A stretch of DNA of 64,000 bases from Roseivirga seohaensis (GCF_001592945.1 NZ_LRPB01000047.1:1-64000), one strand, 5' to 3'. Positions 19,001 to 28,320 are shown, counted from the stretch's first letter. The notes: generated by a model from the letters alone, not told the origin. Program-made: numbers and translations.

Positions 19001-19198
19001 CAATACAGCATGCAAATCTTCAATAAGTGGGGAGAAATCATTTTCTCTACAGAAGACATCACCAAAGGCTGGGATGGAAGGTATAAAGGAACCAAGGTTC
19101 AAGACGGGCAGTACAGCTACATTATTTTCTATGCGGGTGCCTTAAACGGTGTAAGCTTTGAAGAAACCAGACGAGGCACACTGAAAGTTTTTCGCTAG
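16094..19198 (+). CDS. Large secreted protein: IgGFc-binding-like domain, PKD, SprB-type repeats, T9SS type B (CHU_C) domain
   Basis: 1034 residues starting at a TTG (no in-frame ATG gives the signal peptide RRLILSFFGLLCIALSVNAQ). Residues 25-400 resemble the IgGFc-binding N-terminal domain (TTEGRDFWFGFMDNNQAE, then ILPTPALGNEYYVVAH). A PKD domain follows near 470-530 (VFDWHFDDG, HAYTTPGDYVIRV), then two PKD/Ig-like segments. SprB-type repeats from about 710 (NISCFGLKNGAIDLTVTGG, SGNYEATITDAAGCE) recur three times. The last 90 residues (FIPNAFSPNNDGVNDEFKP to GTLKVF) are the type B gliding-motility C-terminal signal. It is likely a surface adhesin exported by T9SS. It is transcribed alone ahead of addAB. 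Confidence 0.88.
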   Translation: MRRLILSFFGLLCIALSVNAQVTTEGRDFWFGFMDNNQAESIEIYISAEKSTSVTIQTPRDVFNVTVTVDPGVSKKVILPINLMPTDEGKHGFGIHVTSDNPISLYALNKRQASADAAVILPTPALGNEYYVVAHREPPGDGTGSDLESEFLVVASEDDTQIEITPTGTTYNGWLKGIPQTITLNAGETYQVKSDEDLSGSYVRTVSQNSSDCKSIAVFGGNKFTNVGGCGPYHDHLYEQMFPVSTWGENFLFVPYETRKGGDYVKIIASENDTRVVISKMSQTVILQAGEVRVFEKLEGVRTISADKPITVAQFSRSQECDGVFADPFMIIVSPLEQRIKSVTFNAFAVQVISNYYLTLITTKDAVKDVFLDGVDVTDKFKIEGDAAYASFNIAQGNHRLTAPEGVIAYVYGYGDKESFGYSAGASLENLNAQLLLADANLNIISNEGCLNSNIDFKIQFETIPGEDPLYTVFDWHFDDGAMATGEEVNHAYTTPGDYVIRVIASNGEGSCGNSEVFTKQVTILEVEATEIVGPQSVCPDVNLIDYSVVGADENTYEWIISADGQITSGQGTDQIQVSWGAPNDNAFLKVVPKNALGCIGDTLEIPVKINKELAPPLPTGKSEVCFTEFQEVIYSTPQTNGSVYTWEVIGGTFVDGINTGNEIKVKWNGVGNGKVRFLESNPLVADCDGYSEYLPVIIYSEIKPVANITNISCFGLKNGAIDLTVTGGKPGNYTATWDNGMTGLSVSGLASGNYEATITDAAGCEITQTYTITEPTPLTVTDGSILPVRCFSETNGSISLNITGGTPNAQGKYSIKVVGVNFDKTYSDPVITNLPAGGYAVTVTDANGCQVSRTYTITEPPALEPFLESFLNLPICPQAANGTTYIEAKGGTPDYQFYWSNKPNIDSQEGSDFSQGAYSLTIRDASGCETVMDFDVEERFPKIFIPNAFSPNNDGVNDEFKPVTDCELQYSMQIFNKWGEIIFSTEDITKGWDGRYKGTKVQDGQYSYIIFYAGALNGVSFEETRRGTLKVFR

Positions 19199-19258
19199 AC
19201 TTCGTTCACAAATCAATGCCTTTCTTTAATTTCAGCATTGGACTGAAAACTTATTATT

Positions 19259-22200
19259 TTGGCATTAACGGTTTATAAATCTTCTGCAGGTTCGGGTAAA
19301 ACCTTTACACTCGTAAAGGAATATGTCAAGTTGCTGATTAAAAGGCCACAAGACTTCAAACATATCTTGGCCATTACCTTTACCAATAAGGCTACGGAAG
19401 AAATGAAAACCCGTATTCTCAAGGCTTTGGAAGAAATGGGAGCGGGCAAGGAAACACAGCTGTTCAAAATATTAGCCACCGAACTGGCCGCAGAACTCAC
19501 TCCACTCAACATTCAACAAAGGGCCGAGGAAGCTTATGACCTCATCATTCATAATTATGGTCGGTTTGAAGTGTCCACCATCGACAGTTTCTTTTCTAGG
19601 GTGCTCAAGTCTTTTGCCAGAGAATTGGATTTGCCCCTCAGTTATGAAGTAGAAATGAATACCTCCATGGCCTTGCAAGAAGCCATGAATGAGCTTTTCA
19701 AAAGCTTGGATGACAATAAAGAAGTGCGGCAATGGCTTACTCAATATGCCAAAGAGCAAATTGAAAGCGATAAATCATGGAACGTAGATCAGCAGATTGA
19801 AAAGCTTGGCAAGAATCTCTTCACTGAATCTTTTCAAGACGGTTTCAGTGGACTAAACCTCAGTTTCGATGAACTTAAAACGATCATTGAATCACTCAGG
19901 TCCGATATTAAGTCTTTTGAGTCGGCCTACAAGTCAATAGGGAATCAGGCCTTAGATGCCCTTGAGAAAAACGGTTTAGTAATTACTGATTTTCATTATG
20001 GTACTGGTGGGGCTATGGCGGCTTTTAATGCCATGCTGAAACTCCAAATGGATATTGATGAGAAAAAGCGCTTTTTACAAACGCTTAATGGCGATATGCC
20101 TTGGGGGGCAAAGAAGAGTTCCAACTTTGATGAGGCCAATGCACTGGGAGAAAACTTGCTTCACCAATTGGGGACGGAAGCACTTGACTTGATTGAAAAC
20201 AAATTATTTGACTACAATTCCGCAAAAGCAATCCTTAAAAACGTGTATGCTTTTGGTTTGCTGGAAGAACTGAATAAGTATTTAAAAGAATACCGCGATG
20301 AGCATAATGTGATGCTTATTTCGGATACGAACATCATTCTCAAAGATATTCTAGAGCAAGCCGATGCGCCTTTCATTTTCGAAAAGCTCGGTAGTTTTTA
20401 CAAGCATATTATGATTGATGAGTTTCAGGATACCTCCAATTTTCAGTGGAATAATCTCAAACCTTTGATCATCAACGCCCTTTCAGAAGACAATGAAGTG
20501 CTGATTGTTGGCGATGTCAAGCAGTCCATTTACCGTTTTAGGGGCGGGAATATGCGTTTATTACTTTCCCAAGTGAAGGAGGAGCTAGGTGCTTTTTATC
20601 CTAAAGAAGCCGATCAGGTGCTGAATGACAACTGGCGAAGTTTGAGCAGTATCGTCAACTTCAATAATAACTTGTTCGGAAAATTGCCAGAAGCTTTCGG
20701 TAAAAACGAGTCCTTGCATGACACAACCTTGTTTACCCAAGCCTATGAAAACCACGAGCAACAAATTCAAGGAGGAGAAGGCGGTTATGTGCAAATGCGC
20801 TATTATTCTTCTTCCGATGAGGAAGACGAAAATTGGCAAGCACAATCTGTTAAGGACCTTCTAATTCAAATTAGAGAAAACCAACAAAAGGGTTTTTCAC
20901 TGAGCGATATGCTTATTTTGGTGAATCGTAACAAGGAAATTTCAGATATAGCCACTGCTTTTCTAAGTGAGAAAATTCCATTTATCAATGGTGAATCGCT
21001 CAAACTTCAACAGAGCGAATCGGTTTTATTTGTGCTGGAATTACTCCGCTATTTACAATCGGGTAAGGATGAAGTGCTCATGCTTAACCTCATCAGTCTT
21101 TTCTTTAGGTTGAACGATATTCCAGAGCAAGCTGTAATGCTGCGCGGAAAAGGAGAACGAATGACTTTGGAAGAAGCGGGTTTCCCCCAAGAGTTCCTAA
21201 CCAGACAATACGAAATAAAGCAGTATGCACTTTTTGACTTGGTGAGCGAGTTATTGCTCATGTTCGACATCGAAAAGAAGGCAGATGTGTACTTGCAACA
21301 GCTTTTGGATGTTATTCTTGAGCAGTCGCAGCGTGGCGCCAATTCCATCAATACTTTTTTAGAATGGTGGGATAAGGAAGGAGATAATCAAACCGTAGCC
21401 ACAAGTGAGAAAACCAATGCCATACGAATTCTGACGATTCATAAATCTAAGGGGCTGGAATCGCCTATTGTGTTTATTCCCTTTACCAATTGGGATATTT
21501 TGCCGAATGCTAACACACATCAGTTTTGGACGAAGAATATACCTGAGCAGTACCAATCGCTTCAGTACATTCCGCTAGATTTCAGTAAAAGCACATTGCT
21601 TAAATCTCATTTTCAAGAAGACTATTATACCGAAGCAACAGAAAGTGCGCTGGATATTCTCAATAAAACTTATGTGGCTTTTACACGCCCCAGAGAGAAA
21701 CTCTATTTAGCAGGGCCAATGCCAAAGAAGGCTGGCAGTTCTAGAATCCATGAGTTTCTACTGGATTTACTTCCTGAAATTGGATTGCTTTGTCAAGAAG
21801 AATCTACTTTCACGCAGTTCAGTTTGGGTACTGATGGTCAAAAAATAGGAAGTGGAGAAGAAATAGATGCATCAGTTGCGATTGGCATTTATCCTCAAGT
21901 TTCCTTCCTCAATCAACTGACCATCCGCAATGATTCAGAACGTTTTTTTATGCTGCAAGAAACCGAAGAAGCGCAGAACATAAGTTTAGGAAATCAGGTG
22001 CACGAAGTACTTTCTGCCATTCGGGTAAAGGAAGATTTAGAAATGGTTTTAAGGCAGTTTTTACAAGCTGGGGAGTTGGACTATAATGCAATAGCGTTGG
22101 TGAAAGATCGAATCCTTAGGCTTTTTGAGGATCCAAAAATCAGTGTCTGGTTCTCTGATGACTATGAGGTTTTCAATGAAAGAGAAATTTGGTTCGAAGG

Positions 22201-22402
22201 CAAAGCCCATAAACCAGATAGGCTACTGATTAAAGGAAAAGAGGCAGTGATTATCGACTATAAAAAGGAAAAGGAAAGTCCAGCCCATCATGAACAAGTG
22301 AAACGCTATATGAACGCCATGAAAGCCCTTGGTTTTGAGCAGGTCTCCGGTCATTTAATCTATGTAGAACCAGTGATAGTGAAGGAGGTAACTTTATCAT
22401 GA
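19259..22402 (+). CDS. addA: AddA-type UvrD-family helicase/exonuclease
   Basis: 1047 residues, TTG start, giving the conserved N-terminus ALTVYKSSAGSGKTFTLV. SF1A motifs are Walker A SSAGSGKT, Ia AITFTNKATEEMKTR, motif II IDEFQD (about 385-390), III GDVKQSIYRFRGG, IV NDNWRS, V TIHKSKGLESPIVF, and VI YVAFTRPREKLYL (about 804). The C-terminal nuclease domain has PDRLL and IIDYKKEK (about 1000). With the overlapping next gene it forms an AddAB-type enzyme that resects double-strand breaks for RecA loading and degrades linear foreign DNA. The two genes overlap by 4 nt (ATGA). Confidence 0.9.
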   Translation: MALTVYKSSAGSGKTFTLVKEYVKLLIKRPQDFKHILAITFTNKATEEMKTRILKALEEMGAGKETQLFKILATELAAELTPLNIQQRAEEAYDLIIHNYGRFEVSTIDSFFSRVLKSFARELDLPLSYEVEMNTSMALQEAMNELFKSLDDNKEVRQWLTQYAKEQIESDKSWNVDQQIEKLGKNLFTESFQDGFSGLNLSFDELKTIIESLRSDIKSFESAYKSIGNQALDALEKNGLVITDFHYGTGGAMAAFNAMLKLQMDIDEKKRFLQTLNGDMPWGAKKSSNFDEANALGENLLHQLGTEALDLIENKLFDYNSAKAILKNVYAFGLLEELNKYLKEYRDEHNVMLISDTNIILKDILEQADAPFIFEKLGSFYKHIMIDEFQDTSNFQWNNLKPLIINALSEDNEVLIVGDVKQSIYRFRGGNMRLLLSQVKEELGAFYPKEADQVLNDNWRSLSSIVNFNNNLFGKLPEAFGKNESLHDTTLFTQAYENHEQQIQGGEGGYVQMRYYSSSDEEDENWQAQSVKDLLIQIRENQQKGFSLSDMLILVNRNKEISDIATAFLSEKIPFINGESLKLQQSESVLFVLELLRYLQSGKDEVLMLNLISLFFRLNDIPEQAVMLRGKGERMTLEEAGFPQEFLTRQYEIKQYALFDLVSELLLMFDIEKKADVYLQQLLDVILEQSQRGANSINTFLEWWDKEGDNQTVATSEKTNAIRILTIHKSKGLESPIVFIPFTNWDILPNANTHQFWTKNIPEQYQSLQYIPLDFSKSTLLKSHFQEDYYTEATESALDILNKTYVAFTRPREKLYLAGPMPKKAGSSRIHEFLLDLLPEIGLLCQEESTFTQFSLGTDGQKIGSGEEIDASVAIGIYPQVSFLNQLTIRNDSERFFMLQETEEAQNISLGNQVHEVLSAIRVKEDLEMVLRQFLQAGELDYNAIALVKDRILRLFEDPKISVWFSDDYEVFNEREIWFEGKAHKPDRLLIKGKEAVIIDYKKEKESPAHHEQVKRYMNAMKALGFEQVSGHLIYVEPVIVKEVTLS

Positions 22403-25236
22403 AAACCTTCCACCACCTTATAGTAGAGCAAATTCAGGAAAGCGACTTGCAACAGTTGAAAGGCCATTGCTTTGTGTTTCCTACCAAACGTGGAGGCGTT
22501 TTCTTTAAGCGCGCCTTACTTCAAAAATACGGTCATCATGACTTTATGCTGCCTACAATTTTCAGTATTGAAGATTTCGTGCAACGCATGACGGGCTTGT
22601 CCATTACGGATGAACTCACACTGCTTTTTCACCTTTTCAAAATTTACCAAAAGCGAGATAATGATTTAGAATTCGATGCTTTCTATGCATGGGGCAAAGT
22701 GATTTTAAAAGATTATGATGAGATAGACCGCTACTTGGCCAACGCCAAACAAATCTATTCCGACTTACAGAATATTAAAGAAATTGACCATGTTTTCGGC
22801 TATAATGACGAATTCAGAGAGATCATTGCCCGTTTTAGAACCCTGACGGAAAAGCAAGACAAGACGAAACTGCTCACTGAGTTTTTGAAAATCTGGAAAG
22901 AGGTTGGTGCGGTGTATGAAGATTTTCAAGGTGAATTACTGAAAGAAGAAAAGGCCTATGGCGGTATGCTGTACCGAAATTTGGCTTCGGTACTCAGTCA
23001 AGACCACTTTGAGCATCCTTTTGAGTATTATCATTTTTGCGGTTTCAATGCCCTTTCAAAGTCCGAAGAAGTAATTTTTGATGCCTTGGTAAAAGCCAAG
23101 CGTGCCCAACTCTATTGGGATACCGATAACTACTTCATGGTGGAGAAGAAGGAAGAGGCTGGCGATTTTATGCGGGAATACCGAACCAAGTGGCCCGACA
23201 GCATTTGGTTCGATGCTGATTCTTTAAGTGATCCCAAAACGGTACATGTGCATGCTGTGCCGCAAAATATGGCGCAAGCGCATTTGGCTGCAAAGTTGGC
23301 AGGAGAACTCATTCACCAAGGCGCCAAGCCAGAAGAAACTGCTATTGTATTGGCCGATGAAAAGCTGCTGGTGCCTTTCCTTTACGCCATGCCACTACAC
23401 GACCATAAGGTCAATGTAACGATGGGCTACCCAATGAAGTCCACCATCGTTTTCGATTTTGTGTTGTGTTATTTAGAGTTGATGCGAAAGGCACAAACCA
23501 CCGACCAAGGTTTGGTTTTTCATACTTATGACCTTCGACCTTTTCTTTCTAATGCCTACACCGCGCTTTTTCACGAAGGTATTTATCAGCAATTGAACGA
23601 ATGGTTTGTTCGGGAAAAGAAAACCAAAATTGGCTTGAACGAATTGCTGGATAAAGTAAAGTCGAGTCAGTTGCAAGCCTTGCTCAAAGCAGGTAAGCAA
23701 TGGGAAGACATTGCGAATGCCTTAAAAGCTTACCTTACAGCCGCATTCTATGATTTTAAAGAGAAGGATAGTGGACTGACGGATCGTGAGTTTATCTATT
23801 TCTTCCTCAAGTCGCTCAATCAGCTGAACGACTACCTAAGGCAGAAAGAGACCTTTTCCTTAAGGTTGATCAAAAAAATCATTCAAGAGCATTTCAGGGC
23901 AGTGAAAATACCTTTTGAGGGCGAACCAGTGCAAGGCGTTCAGGTAATGGGTTTCCTAGAAACCAGAACCCTAGATTTTAAACACCTCATTGTGGTTTCG
24001 GCCAACGAAGGAAAACTTCCGACCACCAGAAACTCAAATTCTTACATTCCTTATGGTTTAAGAAAGGTGTTTCAATTGCCCACTTTCGAGGAGCAAGATG
24101 CCATTTATGCTTATCACTTTAAGCGATTATTGCAAAGAGCGGAAGAGATGCATTTTGTTTATGATAATACTACACAAGGCGATTCGACAGGGGAAAGGAG
24201 CCGTTTTATTCTACAGCAGCTAAAGCGTTACAAAAAGCTGGAGCATTATACCATTCTAGAGAAATCGTATGAAGGCCTTATTCCGAAAGCTATCAATTCG
24301 AATGAGATTTCGATACCGAAAGGGCCTGAGGTAAATAAGCTGCTGAGTCGCTTTTTACAGGGCACAGAGGAGGGTAAGTTCTTGTCACCTACTTCCCTTA
24401 CCAATTACATTACCTGTCCGCTAAAGTTCTACCTAAAAAACGTAGCCAGTTTTAGAGAATTGGATGATTTGGATGAAGACATTGATGCACGAAACCTTGG
24501 TATTGTAGTGCATGAGGTGCTTGAGTTTTTATACAAACCTTGGCTAAACAGAGAAATTGGTGCGGAGCAAATTCGTTTGCTCAAGGGCTTGGTGGAAAAG
24601 CAGTTGATTGACTCTTTAGAACGAAACAAAATCATTCAAGAAAACCAGCAACTGTCGGGTAGAGATTTGGTGACCAAACAGGTGATGGAGCAAATGATTC
24701 AAAAAGTATTGGATTTAGATGCGCAAGAAGCTCCTTTTAAAGTGATTGGTCTGGAAGCAGAAGAATTTGAAACACTGGTGGCCATTGATGGAATTGGCAA
24801 AGTCAGGGTCAGCGGTACGATCGACCGAATGGATGAAAAGTCTGGCGAGCTACGCATTACAGATTATAAAACGGGTAAGGTAGAGTTTGTAAGCAAAACG
24901 CTGATGTATAAAGATCCGCAGGCTTATATCGATAAGTATTTTGATGACCCAAAATACAAGTCTGGCTTCCAGGGTTATCTCTATGCGGTGCTCACCAAAG
25001 GTCATTTTGACCTTCCAGTAAAAGTGGGCATTACGAGTATGCGTAAGTTGAGCGAAGGCACCCAGTGGCTCCGAGATGGCCAAACCATTCCTGCTGATAC
25101 CATTACTATGTTTGAAGAAAAACTTCAAAACTTGGTGCGCGAAATTTACGACCCAGCCATTCCATTCGCCCAAACCGATGACTTAAAGCGTTGTGGATAT
25201 TGCGAATTTCAGCAGTTGTGTAAAAGGGGAGGGTGA
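22399..25236 (+). CDS. addB: AddB-type PD-(D/E)XK nuclease with Fe-S cluster cysteines
   Basis: 945 residues. The N-terminus has the inactivated helicase fold of AddB/RexB (HCFVFPTKRGGVFFKRAL). The nuclease site is RITDYKTGKVE (about 821), with GTIDRMD upstream. Four Cys at 673 (in TCPLKFYL), 932, 935 and 941 (CGYCEFQQLC) match the iron-sulfur staple of AddB nucleases. It supplies the second nuclease of AddAB and, in Bacillus, Chi recognition. The start overlaps the addA stop. Confidence 0.9.
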   Translation: MKTFHHLIVEQIQESDLQQLKGHCFVFPTKRGGVFFKRALLQKYGHHDFMLPTIFSIEDFVQRMTGLSITDELTLLFHLFKIYQKRDNDLEFDAFYAWGKVILKDYDEIDRYLANAKQIYSDLQNIKEIDHVFGYNDEFREIIARFRTLTEKQDKTKLLTEFLKIWKEVGAVYEDFQGELLKEEKAYGGMLYRNLASVLSQDHFEHPFEYYHFCGFNALSKSEEVIFDALVKAKRAQLYWDTDNYFMVEKKEEAGDFMREYRTKWPDSIWFDADSLSDPKTVHVHAVPQNMAQAHLAAKLAGELIHQGAKPEETAIVLADEKLLVPFLYAMPLHDHKVNVTMGYPMKSTIVFDFVLCYLELMRKAQTTDQGLVFHTYDLRPFLSNAYTALFHEGIYQQLNEWFVREKKTKIGLNELLDKVKSSQLQALLKAGKQWEDIANALKAYLTAAFYDFKEKDSGLTDREFIYFFLKSLNQLNDYLRQKETFSLRLIKKIIQEHFRAVKIPFEGEPVQGVQVMGFLETRTLDFKHLIVVSANEGKLPTTRNSNSYIPYGLRKVFQLPTFEEQDAIYAYHFKRLLQRAEEMHFVYDNTTQGDSTGERSRFILQQLKRYKKLEHYTILEKSYEGLIPKAINSNEISIPKGPEVNKLLSRFLQGTEEGKFLSPTSLTNYITCPLKFYLKNVASFRELDDLDEDIDARNLGIVVHEVLEFLYKPWLNREIGAEQIRLLKGLVEKQLIDSLERNKIIQENQQLSGRDLVTKQVMEQMIQKVLDLDAQEAPFKVIGLEAEEFETLVAIDGIGKVRVSGTIDRMDEKSGELRITDYKTGKVEFVSKTLMYKDPQAYIDKYFDDPKYKSGFQGYLYAVLTKGHFDLPVKVGITSMRKLSEGTQWLRDGQTIPADTITMFEEKLQNLVREIYDPAIPFAQTDDLKRCGYCEFQQLCKRGG

Positions 25237-25311
25237 TGTATTGGTGTGTTTTTTAAGAATAAAAAGTATGAAAAAATATAACTACTTTAGTTATGTTTTA
25301 ATAGATAGATT

Positions 25312-26277
25312 ATGGCACAGCGATTAAAATTACAGGTTTATAAGTTTACGTTGAGAAAGGCGAAAAGTAGAGGTAATACAAAAAATTTAGAAGTGTTAAA
25401 CCCTTTGTTTTTTGGTGAGAGTTTCGATATAGACAAAGTTCAGGAATCACTTCTCAAATACTTATTATTGCATTTAGATCAATTTAAAAAGGACGAAGAA
25501 GGTAATAAGGCCGTTAAAGTAGCTAGTGTTTACAGCTATAATGAAGCTGAACAAAGGATAGATCTAATGCTTAATGGCGGTCTCATTGGTGTTGAAAGGG
25601 AAATTTTTAATGAAGACGGAGTACTTATAGGGAAAGTTGAAAAGGAACATATCACGAGTACACCTTTCTATGTGATGATGTATACCCCTGTTGATATGAA
25701 ATATGGCTTTCTTTTAGTTCAGTCGTATTCAGACTTAACAATTACCAGCGCTTTTTATGACTTACTACAGTTGTTTTTTAGAGACCGTGGTATCTCCTTT
25801 AGTCCGTTTCCTCATGTACCGAAAAAATTAAGGGAAGAATATTTAAAAGGAAGTGTAACAAAAAAAATTACTTTTTTGAACAGTAAACCAACTACGAGTG
25901 CTAAAGCTAAATTTAATGAAGTAATTCCAGTTGAGGCTAATTATAGATTGAGACTTGTTTTAGAAGGCTTGGATGAAGAAGCTAAAAAATCCATTGGAAG
26001 GGTTCAGAAGAGTGATTTAAAAAGAGTGATTTCTACTTTACTAAATAAGGATGCTACTAAAGCTGAGTCAGAAGATTATGAGGTACAAATGACTTTCCAG
26101 TCTGCTGATGGGAGAATCACCACAGCAAAAATGTCTAAAGATTTTCAAGTTATACCTACATTGTATTTGCCCTCCGAGCTTCTCGATAATCACAGTCAAC
26201 CTGATTTTAAAAAAATGAAAGGTTATTGTTTGGGGCTTGTTAATGAAATGTTATCTGAAGATAATTCTGGGTTTTAA
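25312..26277 (+). CDS. Unrecognised 321-aa soluble protein, first gene of a two-gene module
   Basis: I do not recognise a family. No signal peptide or membrane segment is visible. The N-terminal half is mixed alpha/beta (LKLQVYKFTLRKAKSR, a helix around 42-60, then VSYNEAEQRIDLML-type strands). The centre has TPFYVMMYTPVDMKYGFLLVQSYSD (117-141), a beta-rich block followed by a helix, FRDRGISFSPFPHVPKKL, and GSVTKKITFLN (180-190). The C-terminus (200-321) looks like another alpha/beta domain. Next comes a four-helix membrane protein only 2 nt downstream. By eye the pair is more AT-rich than addAB before it and the TlpA gene after it, suggesting later acquisition. A sensor/effector or phage-defence role is only inference. 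Confidence 0.8.
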   Translation: MAQRLKLQVYKFTLRKAKSRGNTKNLEVLNPLFFGESFDIDKVQESLLKYLLLHLDQFKKDEEGNKAVKVASVYSYNEAEQRIDLMLNGGLIGVEREIFNEDGVLIGKVEKEHITSTPFYVMMYTPVDMKYGFLLVQSYSDLTITSAFYDLLQLFFRDRGISFSPFPHVPKKLREEYLKGSVTKKITFLNSKPTTSAKAKFNEVIPVEANYRLRLVLEGLDEEAKKSIGRVQKSDLKRVISTLLNKDATKAESEDYEVQMTFQSADGRITTAKMSKDFQVIPTLYLPSELLDNHSQPDFKKMKGYCLGLVNEMLSEDNSGF

Positions 26278-26279
26278 AC

Positions 26280-26825
26280 ATGAATGATCAGTTTCATATA
26301 GGAGAGATTTTAATAGATGGAATCAGGTCTATAGAAAATAAGAGAAGACGTACTGTCTTGTTTTTTGTATTGCCTTTTATTTTAGGTCTAATATTGTCGT
26401 TTTTCAATATAGTTTCAGTAGGGATTTTAGCGGAGAAATTACTGAATGCTCTCGCAATCTTTACTGGTTTTCTATTCACTTTAATGGTTTATGTTTCAGA
26501 TAAAGCTAATAACGCTAGGTCTAAATATATTGAGAGTATTGATCATCCTGAGAAAAGACTAAGTAAGAGATTATCTTCATTCTATCATGTCTTGATCAAG
26601 CAGATTAGCTATACTATTGTTATAGCTTCATTAATTATCATCTTTCTTTTGGTGTCAGATTTTAATATTCCCTTTGAGTTCAAATATTCTGAGGTTCAAT
26701 ACTACTTGTCGAAAATATATACATCTGTTGTCTGTTCATTCCTTCTCCATTTTTTGGTTTTTTTGGCATTAATAACAAGTTCTATGTATGCAATGTTTCT
26801 ACATGAGACTTCCTTTGAAGAGTGA
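26280..26825 (+). CDS. Four-helix membrane protein, second gene of a two-gene module
   Basis: 181 residues with four predicted membrane helices: about 25-46 (TVLFFVLPFILGLILSFF), 53-73, 108-127 (QISYTIVIASLIIIFLLVSDF) and 147-173. A charged cytoplasmic loop of 35 residues (SDKANNARSKYIESIDHPEKRLSKRLSS) joins TM2 and TM3; positive charges before TM1 (KRRR) put the N-terminus inside. No family recognised. It starts 2 nt after the stop of the 321-aa gene, so the two are translationally linked and probably act together at the inner membrane. Confidence 0.8.
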   Translation: MNDQFHIGEILIDGIRSIENKRRRTVLFFVLPFILGLILSFFNIVSVGILAEKLLNALAIFTGFLFTLMVYVSDKANNARSKYIESIDHPEKRLSKRLSSFYHVLIKQISYTIVIASLIIIFLLVSDFNIPFEFKYSEVQYYLSKIYTSVVCSFLLHFLVFLALITSSMYAMFLHETSFEE

Positions 26826-26935
26826 CTTTATTCAAGTTCGAAATGATGGAAAAGTTGGTTCTCCAGCTTAGTATTCAGAATGCTTTTATCTCCAGTTCAA
26901 TTCCCTTCAAAACCTAAAATCAATTATCTTTCGGC

Positions 26936-28318
26936 ATGCGTATTTTAAAACTCCTTATTCTGGTATTTGTACTCGGAATTACTTCTAAAACTTCTGCCCA
27001 AGAAATTTACAATGCAGACTATAGCTTTACCATCGAGGGTTTGGCTGCTGGTGAAAATATGCGTTTGGCGTATTATTTAGGCGATAAACAATACATCAAG
27101 CAGGAGTCGCTTTCTCAAGAAGGCGGTTTAGTGAATTTTAAAATAGATACGCTTCATGTGGGTTTGTGCATGTTGGTTTTCCCCGATAACAATTACTTTG
27201 AGTTCGTAGCCAAAGAACCTAGGGTAATAATGAAAACCAATAAGGATGATGTAATTGGAGCAATGGAAGTGATTGCATCTGAGGAAAATGCAAAGCTTTA
27301 TGAGTACCTAAAATACAACAATCAGAGGCAAATGGATTTGCAGAAAATAGAGGGCAATGCTCAATTAAACGATGAGCAAAAGGCCACTATGCGCATGGAT
27401 ATGAACCAAAAAGGGCAAGTAAGACAAAAGGAATTTGTAGAAAAATACCCTAATAGTTTTATGGCCAAACTGATAAGTGCATCTATGGAATATGTGCCCA
27501 AAGATGCACCTGAAGGTCTATCGGACGATGAAATCAATGCTTTTAGATTTTACGAATACAGAAAGCATTACTTCGATAATATTGATTTTTCACAAAGCGA
27601 TTTACTGTATTCGCCTGTCTATCACCCCAAATTGATGGCTTATACCGACCAACTTACCTTACAGCAACCTGATTCACTAATCGCAGCTACTGAATACTTG
27701 TTGGGAAAGGCGAGTGCTAATGATGAATATTTTAAATACACCTTAATTACGCTTTTAAATAAATTTGCAAAGACAAAAGTGATTTGCCAAGATGAAGTCT
27801 ATTTGCATTTGGTAGATAATTACTATTTGTCCGGAAAAGCAGTTTGGATGGATGAAGAGGGGCTAACCAAGTTAAAAGTTAGTGCAGATAACTTAAGGAA
27901 TAATCTCTGTGGAAAACTGGCTGTCAATTTTGAACTGCCAGATGTAAACGGCACAAAACAATCACTTTATGCTCAGTCGGCTGAGTATACCATACTTGCC
28001 TTTATGCAAACCGATTGTATTCCGTGCGAAAAGGTATTAGAAGAGCTTTCTAACATGGATCAAGCCGTATTACCCTCTTTTAAAGTAGTCACCGTTTTTA
28101 GGGAAGGTGATCAAACCGCTTGGAAAGGTGTACTTATGAATAAAACCAAAGATAACTGGGTAAACTTGATGAATGTCGATGGTGCCTTGAATAGTGAACG
28201 AGATTATAACGTGCAGTCTTACCCAACACTCTATTTGCTAGATAAGGATAAACGTATCGTATTAAAGCGAATCAGCGCAAGCCAAATTGTCGATTATATG
28301 AATACCGTTAATAACTAA
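26936..28318 (+). CDS. DUF5106/TlpA-like thioredoxin-fold lipid- or periplasm-exported protein
   Basis: 460 residues with a signal peptide (LLILVFVLGITSKTSAQ). An N-terminal beta domain (YSFTIEGLAAGENMRLAYYLGD, DUF4369-like) is followed by a helical DUF5106 region (about 120-320) and a C-terminal TlpA/thioredoxin domain, with the redox motif C361-I-P-C364 in MQTDCIPCEK and the cis-Pro loop QSYPTLYLLD. Such proteins reduce or isomerise disulfides in the periplasm. A Met-rich start was chosen because it gives a clean signal peptide. It is transcribed alone; the preceding gap is 110 nt. Confidence 0.85.
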   Translation: MRILKLLILVFVLGITSKTSAQEIYNADYSFTIEGLAAGENMRLAYYLGDKQYIKQESLSQEGGLVNFKIDTLHVGLCMLVFPDNNYFEFVAKEPRVIMKTNKDDVIGAMEVIASEENAKLYEYLKYNNQRQMDLQKIEGNAQLNDEQKATMRMDMNQKGQVRQKEFVEKYPNSFMAKLISASMEYVPKDAPEGLSDDEINAFRFYEYRKHYFDNIDFSQSDLLYSPVYHPKLMAYTDQLTLQQPDSLIAATEYLLGKASANDEYFKYTLITLLNKFAKTKVICQDEVYLHLVDNYYLSGKAVWMDEEGLTKLKVSADNLRNNLCGKLAVNFELPDVNGTKQSLYAQSAEYTILAFMQTDCIPCEKVLEELSNMDQAVLPSFKVVTVFREGDQTAWKGVLMNKTKDNWVNLMNVDGALNSERDYNVQSYPTLYLLDKDKRIVLKRISASQIVDYMNTVNN

Positions 28319-28320
28319 TA

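Noticed and set aside
25312-26825. Annotation of the pair as Kiwa (kwaA/kwaB)
   Set aside because: Architecture is suggestive, but the soluble protein shows no DUF4868 pattern that I can recognise and the order is reversed. I report it as unrecognised.
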